The translations under genes and the position numbers were made by a program. Of a stretch of DNA of 64,000 nucleotides, positions 33,955-42,408 are shown piece by piece. The first letter of the stretch is position 1; each line of letters starts with the position of its first letter. This stretch comes from JAGRGG01 sp965217265 (GTDB taxonomy: Bacteria; Pseudomonadota; Alphaproteobacteria; Geminicoccales; Geminicoccaceae): contig CBDCHP010000011.1 of the NCBI GenBank assembly GCA_965217265.1, positions 372,001 through 436,000 of the forward strand, given 5' to 3'. The notes beneath the pieces were generated by a model, which did no database searches, was not told where the DNA came from, and was given only the letters and a program-made list of their open reading frames with translations.

Positions 33955-34130
33955 AGAATCATGTTCTTCCACAACTAACACAGTTTGACGCTAGGGCGAA
34001 GGCGGCCCGGCGCGCGGGAACCCCGCCCGCCGACCTTGCCGCCGCCCGATCGCGCATGGTAATTGCGGGGTCTTCTCGAATGCCGCCGCAGGCGGCGCGG
34101 CACGACCACCGAAATAGGGAGCCCAAATCC

Positions 34131-35612
34131 ATGGCAACGGCCCTGAAGCAAGGCACGCCTTTGCGCCTGTCCGACTCGAAGCTGTTGTGCGAGGCCAACT
34201 ACGTCGACGGGGAATGGGTCGAGGCCGGGTCCTGGATCGGCGTGACCAACCCCGCGACCGGGGAAGTCCTCGGCCGCGTCCCGGCGATGGACGCCGAGGG
34301 CACGCGGCGCGCGATCGAGGCCGCCGAGGCGGCGCTGCCGGCGTGGCGCTCGAAGTCGGCGAAGGAGCGCGGCCAGATCCTGCGCAAGTGGTACGACTTG
34401 ATGATGGCAGCACAGGACGACCTCGCCGCCCTGATGACGGCCGAGCAGGGCAAGCCGCTCGCCGAGGCCAAGGGCGAGATCGCCTACGGCGCCTCCTTCG
34501 TCGAGTGGTTCGCCGAAGAAGGGCGCCGCGTCTACGGCGACACCATCCCCTCGCCGCAGACCGACAAGCGGATCATGGTCCTCAAGCAGCCGGTCGGGGT
34601 CTGCGCCGCGATCACGCCCTGGAACTTCCCCAACGCGATGATCACCCGCAAGGTGGCGCCGGGCTTGGCGGCGGGCTGCACCTTCGTCGTCAAGCCCGCC
34701 ACGCTCACCCCCTTCTCGGCCCTGGCCCTGGCCGAACTCGCCGAACGCGCCGGGTTTCCTAAAGGCGTCTTCAACGTCGTCACCGGCGACGCCAAGACGG
34801 TCGGCGGCGAACTGACCGCGAACCCGGCGGTGAGGAAGCTCTCCTTCACCGGCTCGACCGACGTCGGCAAGATCCTCTTGAAGCAGTGCGCCGACACGGT
34901 GAAGAAGACCAGCATGGAGCTGGGCGGCCACGCCCCCTTCATCGTCTTCGACGACGCCGACCTCGACGAGGCCGTCAAGGGTGCGATTGTCTGCAAGTTC
35001 AGGAACGCCGGCCAGACCTGCGTCTGCACCAACCGCATCTACGTCCAAGCCGGCGTCTTCGACGCCTTCCAGGCCAAGCTGATCGAGGCGGTGAAGGACC
35101 TCAAGACCGGCAACGGTGCTGAGAGCGGCGTCACCGTCGGCCCGCTGATCGAGCCGAAAGCCATCGACAAGGTGAAGGAGCACATCGAGGACGCGACCTC
35201 GAAGGGTGCTACCGTCGTCATCGGCGGCAAGGCGCACGAACTGGGCGGCCTCTTCTTCCAGCCGACCGTGCTCGCCAACTGCAACAACGACATGGCGATC
35301 GCGCACGAGGAGACCTTCGGACCCGTCGCACCCCTGTTCTGCTTCGAGGACGAGGCCGAGGTGATCGGCCGCGCCAACGACAGCGAGGTCGGCCTCGCCG
35401 GCTACTTCTACAGCCGCGACCTCGGCCGGGTGTTCCGCGTCGCCGAGGCGATGGAGGTCGGCATCGTCGGCGTCAACACCGGCATCATCTCGATGGCGGA
35501 AGCCCCCTTCGGCGGCGTCAAGGAGAGCGGCATGGGCCGCGAGGGCTCGAAGTACGGCATCGACGAGTACCTTGAGGTCAAGTACGTCTGCCTCGGCGGG
35601 ATCGACGGTTAG
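34131..35612 (+). CDS. gabD: succinate-semialdehyde dehydrogenase
   Basis: A 493-residue aldehyde dehydrogenase. ATG 34131 is 10 bases after AGGGAG. ITPWNFPNAMITRK, the catalytic Glu in SMELGGHAPFIVFDDAD and the catalytic Cys in FRNAGQTCVCTNR place it in the GabD/NAD(P) group that oxidises succinate semialdehyde to succinate. EAPFGGVKESGMGREGS-type C-terminus is present. No gabT or glutamate decarboxylase lies nearby, so it may serve general semialdehyde detoxification. A stem-loop follows at 35631. Confidence 0.88.
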   Translation: MATALKQGTPLRLSDSKLLCEANYVDGEWVEAGSWIGVTNPATGEVLGRVPAMDAEGTRRAIEAAEAALPAWRSKSAKERGQILRKWYDLMMAAQDDLAALMTAEQGKPLAEAKGEIAYGASFVEWFAEEGRRVYGDTIPSPQTDKRIMVLKQPVGVCAAITPWNFPNAMITRKVAPGLAAGCTFVVKPATLTPFSALALAELAERAGFPKGVFNVVTGDAKTVGGELTANPAVRKLSFTGSTDVGKILLKQCADTVKKTSMELGGHAPFIVFDDADLDEAVKGAIVCKFRNAGQTCVCTNRIYVQAGVFDAFQAKLIEAVKDLKTGNGAESGVTVGPLIEPKAIDKVKEHIEDATSKGATVVIGGKAHELGGLFFQPTVLANCNNDMAIAHEETFGPVAPLFCFEDEAEVIGRANDSEVGLAGYFYSRDLGRVFRVAEAMEVGIVGVNTGIISMAEAPFGGVKESGMGREGSKYGIDEYLEVKYVCLGGIDG

Positions 35613-35630
35613 GTTTTGGACGCTTCGGGG

Positions 35631-35666
35631 CTTGCCGCCTTGCCCGCGGGCGCGCGGGGCGGCAAG
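35631..35666 (+). terminator. stem-loop between gabD and gor
   Basis: CTTGCCGCC (35631-35639) pairs with GGCGGCAAG (35658-35666) around a GC-rich 18-nt loop that can itself pair (GCCCGCGGGCG). Only TTG follows, so termination would be weak or Rho-assisted. Confidence 0.4.
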
Positions 35667-35695
35667 TTGCCCGATAATGCTATTCAGGGGTCAAG

Positions 35696-37093
35696 ATGAC
35701 GGTTTTCGATCTCTTCGTCATCGGCGGCGGCTCCGGCGGCGTCGCCGCCGCGCGGCGGGCCGCGAGCCACGGCGCCAAGGTGGCGATCGCCGAGCCCAAC
35801 CGCTTGGGCGGCACGTGCGTCAACCGTGGCTGCGTGCCGAAGAAGCTGATGCGGCTCGGCGCCGACTTCGCCCTCGACTTCGAGACGGCGAAGGGCTTCG
35901 GCTGGAACTTCGAAACCGCGCCCGAGCACGATTTCCGCCGCTTCCTCGACATCCGCAACCGCGAGATCGAGCGGCTGAACGGCGTCTACGTCGCCCTTTT
36001 GCACACCGCCGGCGTCGAGATCTTCAAAGAGCGCGCCGTCATCACCGGCAAGGAGGACGACCTGTTCAGGGTCGAGGTCGGCCACCGCCACCACCAAGCC
36101 TGGAACGTCCTCGTCGCGACGGGCGGCGAGCCGGCCCGGCCCGACGCGATCGAGGGCATCGAGCACGCCGTCACCTCCGATTACGTCTACGAGGCGGTCT
36201 ACGACCTGCCAGGGCGCGTCGTCGTCATCGGCGGCGGCTATATCGGCCTCGAATCCGGCGCCATCTTCCGCGCGTTCGGTTCGGACGTCACCGTCGTCAT
36301 GCGCCACGACATGCTGCTGCGCGGCTTCGACCACGACGTGCGCACCGAACTGTGCGAGCAGTTGGAGGGCTACGACTTCACCTTCAAGCAGCGCAGCCCC
36401 GCCCTTGCGATCGAGCGCGACGGCGACGGCTACAAGGTCCGCCTGAAGACGGGCGAGACCCTCGACGCCGACCTCGTCGTCAATTCGACCGGCCGGACGG
36501 TGAGGCCCAACACGACCGGCATCGGCCTCGAAGAACTCGGGGTCGAGATGGCCGAGGGGGATGCCATCGCGGTCGACGGCGCCTACCGCACCAACGTCGA
36601 CGGCCTCTATTCCGTCGGCGACTGCTCGAACCACGCCGGCCAGGGGTTGAACCCCTCGCAGCACGACCTGACCCCGGCCGCGATCGCCGAGGGGCGCGCC
36701 GTCGCCGAGGCCCTGTTCAACGACAACCACCAGCCGGTCGCCTACGACAGCATCCCCACGGCCGTCTTCTGCGCGCCGCAGGTCGGCACGGCGGGGTTGA
36801 GCGAGGACCGGGCGCGCGACCTCGGCCACGACGTCAAGGTCTACAAGACCCGCTTTCGCCCGATGCTGCACACGCTCTCGGGCCAGGAGCGCAAGACCTT
36901 CATGAAGCTCGTCGTCGACGCCGCGAGCGACCGGGTGCTCGGCTGCTGCATGGTCGGCGACGACGCGGCCGAGATCGTGCAAGGGCTCGCCGTCGCGATC
37001 ACGGCCGGTGCCACCAAGGCCGACTTCGACGCGACGATCGGCGTCCACCCGACCGCGGCCGAAGAGTTCGTCACCATGTTCAAGCCCGCTTGA
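35696..37093 (+). CDS. gor: glutathione-disulfide reductase
   Basis: A 465-residue flavoprotein disulfide reductase that reduces GSSG with NADPH. The FAD-binding IGGGSGGVAAARRAA is at residues 9-23, and the redox pair is in GGTCVNRGCVPKK with Cys41 and Cys46. VVVIGGGYIGLE is the NAD(P) site, and the catalytic His-Glu is in GVHPTAAEE near the C-terminus. The shorter MRHD segment after the GxGxxG motif is typical of GR rather than mercuric reductase. It precedes the DAHP synthase gene by 33 bases. Confidence 0.92.
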   Translation: MTVFDLFVIGGGSGGVAAARRAASHGAKVAIAEPNRLGGTCVNRGCVPKKLMRLGADFALDFETAKGFGWNFETAPEHDFRRFLDIRNREIERLNGVYVALLHTAGVEIFKERAVITGKEDDLFRVEVGHRHHQAWNVLVATGGEPARPDAIEGIEHAVTSDYVYEAVYDLPGRVVVIGGGYIGLESGAIFRAFGSDVTVVMRHDMLLRGFDHDVRTELCEQLEGYDFTFKQRSPALAIERDGDGYKVRLKTGETLDADLVVNSTGRTVRPNTTGIGLEELGVEMAEGDAIAVDGAYRTNVDGLYSVGDCSNHAGQGLNPSQHDLTPAAIAEGRAVAEALFNDNHQPVAYDSIPTAVFCAPQVGTAGLSEDRARDLGHDVKVYKTRFRPMLHTLSGQERKTFMKLVVDAASDRVLGCCMVGDDAAEIVQGLAVAITAGATKADFDATIGVHPTAAEEFVTMFKPA

Positions 37094-37126
37094 GGGCACG
37101 GCGAAGCGATGATGAGGGAGAGATCG

Positions 37127-38497
37127 ATGACGACGCAGTGGACCCCCGACGGCTGGCGCTCGAAGCCGCCGATGCAGATGCCGACCTACACCGACAAGGC
37201 GGCGCTGGGCGGGGTCGAGGAACGCTTGCAGGGCTACCCGCCGCTCGTCTTCGCCGGCGAGGCCCGGCGGCTCGCCGCCGATCTGGCCGACGTCTGCGAG
37301 GGCGAGGCGTTCCTCCTCCAGGGCGGCGACTGCGCCGAGGCGTTCGCCGATTTCAACGCCGACAAGATCCGCGACACGCTGCGCGTCATCTTGCAGATGT
37401 CGGTCGTGCTCACCTTCGGCGGCGGCGTGCCGGTGGTCAAGGTCGGGCGCCTCGCCGGCCAGTTCGCCAAGCCGCGCTCCAGCGACGTCGAGAGCGTCGA
37501 CGGGGTCGACCTCCCCTCCTATCGCGGCGACATCGTCAACGACATCGCCTTCACGCCGGAGGGGCGCGTGCCCGACCCGGAGCGGCAGGTGCAGGCCTAC
37601 GCCCAGGCGGCGGCCACCTTGAACCTGCTGCGCGCCTTCACCCAGGGCGGCTACGCGGCGCTGACCCGCGTCCACCAGTGGAACATGGGCTTCGTCGAGC
37701 GCTCGCCGCAGGGGGCGCGCTACCAGGTCATGGCCGACCAGATCGCCCAGGCGCTCGACTTCATGCGCGCCTGCGGCGTCTCCGACCTGTCCACCCCTGA
37801 GATCACCCGCACCAACCTCTACACCTCGCACGAGGCGTTGCTGCTCGGCTTCGAGGAGGCGATGACGCGGATCGATTCGACCTCGGGCCGCTGGTACGAC
37901 ACTTCCGCGCACATGCTCTGGATCGGCGACCGGACAAGGCAGGTCGACGGCGCCCACGTCGAGTTCTGCCGCGGCGTCGCCAACCCGCTCGGCCTCAAGG
38001 TGGGGCCGACCACGACCGCCGACGACCTGATGCGCCTGTGCGACGTCCTCAACCCCGACAACCAGCCGGGCCGGCTCACCGTCATCAGCCGCATGGGGCA
38101 CGAGAAGGTGGAAGCGCACCTGCCGCCCCTGGTCCGCGCCGTCCAGCGCGGCGGGCGCAAGGTGGTCTGGACCTGCGATCCCATGCACGGCAACACGATC
38201 AAGTCGCCCTCGGGCTACAAGACCCGGCCGTTCGACCGCGTCCTGGCCGAGGTGCGCGCCTTCTTCGCCGTCCACAAGGGGCTCGGCACGCACCCGGGCG
38301 GCGTCCACCTGGAGATGACCGGGCAGGACGTGACCGAGTGCACCGGCGGGGCGCGGGCGATTTCGGACGCCAACCTGCAAGACCGCTACCACACCTACTG
38401 CGACCCGCGCCTGAACGCCGAGCAGAGCCTGGAGCTGGCCTTCCTCGTCGCCGAGGGGTTGAAGGAGGAGCGCGCCGGCCTCAAGGTCGCCTCGTGA
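37127..38497 (+). CDS. class II 3-deoxy-D-arabino-heptulosonate 7-phosphate synthase
   Basis: A 456-residue enzyme that joins PEP and erythrose 4-phosphate, the first step of the shikimate pathway. ATG 37127 follows GAGGGAG at good spacing. FLLQGGDCAEAF, KVGRLAGQFAKPRS, WIGDRTRQVDGAHVEF, KVGPTT and VWTCDPMHGNT are the type II (plant/mycobacterial-like) signatures, unlike the AroF/G/H type. The length is normal. It may be feedback regulated at the N-terminal extension typical of the class. Confidence 0.92.
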   Translation: MTTQWTPDGWRSKPPMQMPTYTDKAALGGVEERLQGYPPLVFAGEARRLAADLADVCEGEAFLLQGGDCAEAFADFNADKIRDTLRVILQMSVVLTFGGGVPVVKVGRLAGQFAKPRSSDVESVDGVDLPSYRGDIVNDIAFTPEGRVPDPERQVQAYAQAAATLNLLRAFTQGGYAALTRVHQWNMGFVERSPQGARYQVMADQIAQALDFMRACGVSDLSTPEITRTNLYTSHEALLLGFEEAMTRIDSTSGRWYDTSAHMLWIGDRTRQVDGAHVEFCRGVANPLGLKVGPTTTADDLMRLCDVLNPDNQPGRLTVISRMGHEKVEAHLPPLVRAVQRGGRKVVWTCDPMHGNTIKSPSGYKTRPFDRVLAEVRAFFAVHKGLGTHPGGVHLEMTGQDVTECTGGARAISDANLQDRYHTYCDPRLNAEQSLELAFLVAEGLKEERAGLKVAS

Positions 38498-38507
38498 GCA
38501 CGACGCC

Positions 38508-39638
38508 GTGAAGCCCGGCAGCGGCGAGGTCGGGCGCTACACCGACAAGTACTTCACCAAGACGCGCGCCATCATCGAGCGCTTCGGCGACTGCGAGGTG
38601 ACCTACGCCGTCTTCATGCGCCGCCCGGTCCTGTGCGCGTCGCGCCTGGCGCTCGACTGGCTGAAGTCGGTGGCAAAGGAGCGCGACGCCAAGATCGAGG
38701 TGACCAAGCGCTTCAAGGAGGGCGGCTGGGTCGGCGCCGGCGAGCCGATGCTCTACGTCAAGGGGCCGTTTCGCCACCTCGTCGACTTAGAGACCGTCTT
38801 CCTGCAAAAGCTCGGCCCCGCCTGCGTCGCCGCCTTCAACGCGTGGTCGATGTGCATGGATCTGCCCTACGTCGGCTTTCTCGCCATGGACGCCCGCCAC
38901 TGCGCCGGGCCGGAGATGGCCGAGACGATGGCGTACGCCGCCTCGGTCGGCTCGCACCGGGCCAAGCGCGAGGGCCGGGCGAAGGGCTTCATCGGCAACG
39001 CGACCGACGACACCGCCCACTTCTTCGGCAACGAGGCGGGGCTCGGCACCATGCCGCACGCGCTGATCGGCTACGCCGGCAGCACGCTCAAAGCGGCCCA
39101 GATGTTCCACGCGGCGTTCCCCGACGACCTCCTCTACGTCCTGGTCGACTATTTCGGCCGCGAGGTCGGCGACAGCCTGGAGGTGGCGCGGGCCTTTCCC
39201 GAGCTCGTCGCCAAGGGCCGCGTCGGCGTGCGCCTCGACACGCACGGCGGCCGCTTCGTCGAGGGGCTCGACACCGGCGCCTCGTACGCCGTCCTCGACC
39301 GCCACGTCCCCGACGCGATCCGAACCTACCGCACCGAGACCGAACTGCGCTGGCTGACCGGCACCGGCGTCTCGGCGGCGGCGATCTTCCACGTCCGCGA
39401 GAAGCTGGACCAAGCCGGCTTCGAGGACGTCAAGATCATCGCCTCATCCGGCTTCAACCCCGGCAAGTGCAAGCTGATGGCGAGCGTCAAGGCCCCGATC
39501 GACGTCATCGGCACCGGCTCGTACCTGCCCGAGAAGTGGAGCGAGACCTACGCCACGGCCGACGTCATCGCCTACGACGGCGTGGAGCGCGTCAAGGTCG
39601 GCCGCGAGTTCCTGTTCCAGGCGGCGGAGAGGGGATGA
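38508..39638 (+). CDS. nicotinate phosphoribosyltransferase family protein
   Basis: A 376-residue type II phosphoribosyltransferase from GTG 38508. The family makes nicotinate mononucleotide from nicotinic acid and PRPP for NAD salvage. Recognisable stretches are YTDKYFTKTRAII, YAVFMRRPVLCASRLALDW, GFIGNATDDTAHFFG, VGVRLDTHGGRF and KIIASSGFNPGKCKLM. It lies 10 bases after the DAHP synthase gene and its TGA overlaps the ATG of the Uma2 gene, so the three are cotranscribed. Why NAD salvage and aromatic synthesis share a unit is not clear from the sequence. Confidence 0.82.
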   Translation: MKPGSGEVGRYTDKYFTKTRAIIERFGDCEVTYAVFMRRPVLCASRLALDWLKSVAKERDAKIEVTKRFKEGGWVGAGEPMLYVKGPFRHLVDLETVFLQKLGPACVAAFNAWSMCMDLPYVGFLAMDARHCAGPEMAETMAYAASVGSHRAKREGRAKGFIGNATDDTAHFFGNEAGLGTMPHALIGYAGSTLKAAQMFHAAFPDDLLYVLVDYFGREVGDSLEVARAFPELVAKGRVGVRLDTHGGRFVEGLDTGASYAVLDRHVPDAIRTYRTETELRWLTGTGVSAAAIFHVREKLDQAGFEDVKIIASSGFNPGKCKLMASVKAPIDVIGTGSYLPEKWSETYATADVIAYDGVERVKVGREFLFQAAERG

Positions 39639-40200
39639 GCCGGGCGCTCGACGCGCCGCCGCGGATGACGGTGGACGAGTTCATAAGCTGGTGCGAGACG
39701 CAGCCCAAGGGCCGCTACGAACTGCACGATGGCGTCGTCGTCTCCATGTCGCCGGAGCGGCTTGGTCACATTCGGATGAAGGTGGAAGCCATTTTCGCCT
39801 TACGGCAGGCGGTTCGCGCGGCCGGCTTGTTGTGCGAAGCCGTGGGAGACGGCGCCACGGTTCGCATCGACAATGCGACCGCTTACGAGCCCGACGCCCT
39901 CGTCTACTGCGGCCCCAAGCTGCCCGGCGACGCGCTGGAGGTGGCCCCGAGCCCGTCATCGTCGTCGAAGTCCCCTCGCCCTCGACGCAAGCCAACGATC
40001 AGGGCAACAAGCTCGCGGACTATTTCCGCGTCGCGTCCGTCCAGCACTACCTGATCGTCGACCCCGCCCGCCCCCTCGTCGTCCATCACGCCCGCCAGAA
40101 CGACGGCAGCCTGCGCACGACGTTCCACCGGGAGGGGGAGCTAAGGCTCGATCCGCCGGGGCTGGTGGTGGGGGTTGGAGAGATTTATTCTTCTGAATGA
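39635..40200 (+). pseudogene. Uma2-family protein gene with a one-base frameshift
   Basis: The gene starts at ATG 39635, overlapping the preceding stop (ATGA). The first frame gives MTVDEFISWCETQPKGRYEL, VVVSMSPERLGHI and YEPDALVYCGPKLPGDALEVAP. The protein continues in the next frame as EPVIVVEVPSPSTQAND, KLADYFRVASVQHYLIVDP to the stop at 40200. One missing base in the run CCCC at 39945-39948 accounts for it: a fifth C restores APEPVIVVEV. It is either a fresh pseudogene or a homopolymer base-call error. Paralogue of the gene at 33370. Confidence 0.8.
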
Positions 40201-40252
40201 GTTTACGTTTCGTGCTAACCACTGCGCTATGAAACGCGCCATCCAAGGCATC

Positions 40253-40290
40253 AAAAAAGCGGCGTCTGCGTAACAGACGCCGCTTTTCTT
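40253..40290. terminator. bidirectional intrinsic terminator
   Basis: AAAAAAGCGGCGTCTG (40253-40268), loop CGTAA, then CAGACGCCGC (40274-40283) and TTTTCTT. A perfect 10-bp GC stem with A-run before and T-run after terminates the plus-strand operon and also the minus-strand vapD gene. Confidence 0.9.
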
Positions 40291-40333
40291 CCTGCGTTTG
40301 GCGCAAGCTTGATACCGGCCTATTCAGGATGAG

Positions 40334-40648
40334 TTACATCACGCCCGCTTCGTCAAGCAGATCCGGCTGGCCTAGAGCCGGCGCCAAATCGTTGTTTTCC
40401 TCAACGCGCAGCATACGAATGTCTCGCACGACGAAGCGCATCTTAGGATGGCGCCGCACCAGATCTTGCACCGCCAGAACGCAGGTCACAGATGTCGCTG
40501 CCTTATCACCGAAGTAGACGCTGCCCTGTTTGCGATTGAAGCCGTGGTCTCTAAAAACTGTTTCGATAAGACTATAGGCAGCTGTCTTATCATTGTTGTA
40601 GTGCTCAGCTACTTTTTTAGTATCAAGATCGAAGCTGATCGCGTACAT
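40334..40648 (-). CDS. vapD: VapD-family (Cas2-like) endoribonuclease
   Basis: A 104-residue protein from ATG 40648, which has GAAGG about 4 bases upstream and begins the family homology. MYAISFDLDT, then HGFNRKQGSVYFGD, VTCVLAVQDL and the C-terminal VRDIRMLRVEENNDLAP are VapD hallmarks. VapD is a ferredoxin-like RNase related to Cas2, found on plasmids and in virulence loci. The frame stays open to an ATG at 40750, which also has a GAGGGGG sequence; that would add 34 residues of no known family. A perfect TATAAT overlaps the upstream ATG. Base composition is lower in G+C than the neighbours. Confidence 0.85.
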   Translation of the reverse strand: MYAISFDLDTKKVAEHYNNDKTAAYSLIETVFRDHGFNRKQGSVYFGDKAATSVTCVLAVQDLVRRHPKMRFVVRDIRMLRVEENNDLAPALGQPDLLDEAGVM

Positions 40649-40748
40649 ACGACCTTCGCTCCATTTGAAGGATTCATGGTTAGCTGCCTGGGCGTTGTGC
40701 TTATTTGGTAAGCGACGCCCTACTGGCAGCCGGTATACGCTCTTGTCC

Positions 40749-40754
40749 ATTATA
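40749..40754 (-). promoter_or_regulatory. -10 box TATAAT before vapD
   Basis: A perfect TATAAT on the minus strand about 100 bases upstream of the conserved VapD start. No clear -35 hexamer lies 17 bases further up, so it is a candidate only. It would give a leader of about 90 bases. Confidence 0.45.
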
Positions 40755-40795
40755 CCCCCTCGCTGTTGGCCGCACATTGCTCTAGACAGAGCTAG

Positions 40796-40823
40796 GCATG
40801 TGGTGTATTTAAACACCACATGC
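40796..40823. promoter_or_regulatory. 11-bp palindrome near the vapD leader
   Basis: GCATGTGGTGT and ACACCACATGC flank ATTTAA. The symmetry is perfect over 11 bp per arm, resembling an operator or a small terminator stem. It lies between the unknown gene at 40928 and vapD. Confidence 0.5.
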
Positions 40824-40927
40824 GGCCTACAGTTATGGGCATGAATGCAGAGCTGGAGACCCTCTGGGGGCCTCCAGTTGCAGTTAGCCTAATAAGGCGG
40901 CTTGCCACATGGGATACTCCTTTCTGC

Positions 40928-41653
40928 CTACCGGTGGTGAGATTTGGGGTTGTTCCAGAGCAAGGGGCTGGGCGTTCGAGCGCCCGGCCCCTTACCAGTG
41001 AATCCCTCCAGCCCAATTAGACCTTCGGGAAGAGATAGCGTAGAGACAGATGCCATCAGACCGCCGATACCCGGCAATGGCTGTCCATTAGCCCGTGCTG
41101 CGTCCTTGGTTTCTATCTCGCGCTCAAACGGTTCGGTGGTTTCCTCCAAGCCCTTAGGCTGACCGTGCCCCTCGAAGCCAAACTTCTCTGCGGCATATTC
41201 GGTAACGCGGTAGCGGCCTTCATCAATTGTTTCTATATACTCGTTTTGTTCAAATGATTCCAACCGGCCTCGTGCGTCGCTCGGCTTCATGCTCAAACTA
41301 AGTTCACGTCCTGCGTTGATTATATCTTGCTCACCGAATATGGCTGATTGAGCATAGAAAGCCGCTAGAACATCACGCCATTTACGTGTGATTGATCCAG
41401 GCTGCCGGCCTCTGCTCACGCTGGCCTTTGCATTCACACTGACATTAGATCGCAAGCGAGCCTCAGAAGGTTTCAGCACGCTGAGCGCAAGCTCCAAGCC
41501 ACGCAGTTCCGCCGCCAAAATGTCATCCTTGCGGACCAACGCTTCATCTTGCGCACGAAGGGATGCGCGCTCTTGCGCGATAGTGCTTCTTTCTTGCTGA
41601 CGACGTTGAATCTCAGATGTGAGGTCGGTGTTCATCTCGATCGCATCGGTCAC
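40928..41653 (-). CDS. coiled-coil plus winged-helix-like protein of unknown function
   Basis: A 241-residue protein from GTG 41653 (235 from ATG 41635). Residues 10-60 are strongly predicted coiled coil (EIQRRQQERSTIAQERASLR, LVRKDDILAAELRGLELAL). Residues 85-165 have RKWRDVLAAFYAQSAIFGEQ and then ARGRLESFEQNEYIETIDEG, followed by YRVTEYAAEKFGF, a pattern like a winged helix. The C-terminal 60 residues look unstructured. No family is recognised. It lies upstream of vapD on the same strand in a lower-G+C islet, so it might be its regulator or antitoxin, which is a guess. Confidence 0.55.
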   Translation of the reverse strand: MTDAIEMNTDLTSEIQRRQQERSTIAQERASLRAQDEALVRKDDILAAELRGLELALSVLKPSEARLRSNVSVNAKASVSRGRQPGSITRKWRDVLAAFYAQSAIFGEQDIINAGRELSLSMKPSDARGRLESFEQNEYIETIDEGRYRVTEYAAEKFGFEGHGQPKGLEETTEPFEREIETKDAARANGQPLPGIGGLMASVSTLSLPEGLIGLEGFTGKGPGARTPSPLLWNNPKSHHR

Positions 41654-41682
41654 GGGTTATGTCTGTGGTGGCAATTGGACGG

Positions 41683-42119
41683 TTAGAGCATGGAGCGCTG
41701 TGCTTGGCAAGAGCCTTTTAGCGCGCCGTGCTTGAGCGGCGTGAAGAATTGTAGAACGTAATCCTTAATTGTACCGTCGTCACTCTCCACGGGCGGCGGG
41801 AAATTTCGGCCGCGCTTGCCGACCGTGTAATGGTGGACCGCCACCCTAGTGTTCTTGGCCCTGGCAGCGATGTTGGTCATGCCGACCAAGTGGACGGCTC
41901 GACATGATGTACCTTGGCACCGGCGCGCTCGACGTCGACGATGGCGGACTTCACCGCGCGGGCGAGCGTCGCGGCCTCTCGGGCAAATTCCAGGATGATC
42001 GCGCCTTTTTGCACCGACACCGTGGCGTCGTCGCAGCCGGCCTCGTATAGGCGGTCTTCAAAGTCGTCCGCCTCGTGATCGAGGCCGGACGCTATGATGC
42101 TGAAGCTGTGCTCACTCAT
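41683..42119 (-). pseudogene. small HTH antitoxin-like gene with a one-base frameshift
   Basis: From ATG 42119 the first frame gives MSEHSFSIIASGLDHEADDF, LYEAGCDDATVSVQKGAIIL and ERAGAKVHHVEPS, then stops. The family continues in the next frame as HLVGMTNIAARAKNTRVAVH and YTVGKRGRNFPPPVES, a helix-turn-helix segment, to 41683. Adding one C in the CC run at about 41896 joins them as EPSHLVGMTNIA. Homologous proteins often sit beside toxin genes. As with the other frameshifts this may be real decay or a sequence error. Confidence 0.65.
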
Positions 42120-42148
42120 ATTCACCACTCGGGCAACATCCCGCCCCT

Positions 42149-42279
42149 GCCACTCTGGACCCCCGATCGAGTCGGGGATGACAGGAGGGGCAGCTTGAGC
42201 GTTGGGCCAAGTAGGGCGCTGTCGGCTCAACGCGCTCTTGTGTGTTGTCACCCCCGACTTGATCGGGGGTTCAGGGATG
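42149..42279. repeat. second palindromic family, copy B
   Basis: Ends CCACTCTGGACCCCCGATCG ... AGTCGGGGATGACA and TGTCACCCCCGACTTGATCG ... GGGGTTCAGGGATGA are inverted repeats; the spacer (GAGGGGCAGCTTGAGCG ...) is partly shared with copy A at 33135 (GGCAGTTTGAG). It lies just upstream of the HTH gene. Confidence 0.75.
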
Positions 42280-42408
42280 AAATGCTCCGCATTTCATGGG
42301 CGCGGGCACCCGTGACGGCTTGATGCCCTGCCCAACCCGCCACATTGTTTGAATAAATTCCTACACCCGGCTACACTCCCGGCCCCACCCGCCAGGAGCC
42401 CGCCCCCC

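Noticed and set aside
35684..38392. A 902-residue open frame on the minus strand opposite gor and the DAHP synthase
   Set aside because: It is antisense to two clearly recognised genes, has the skewed composition of antisense GC-rich frames, and no family match.
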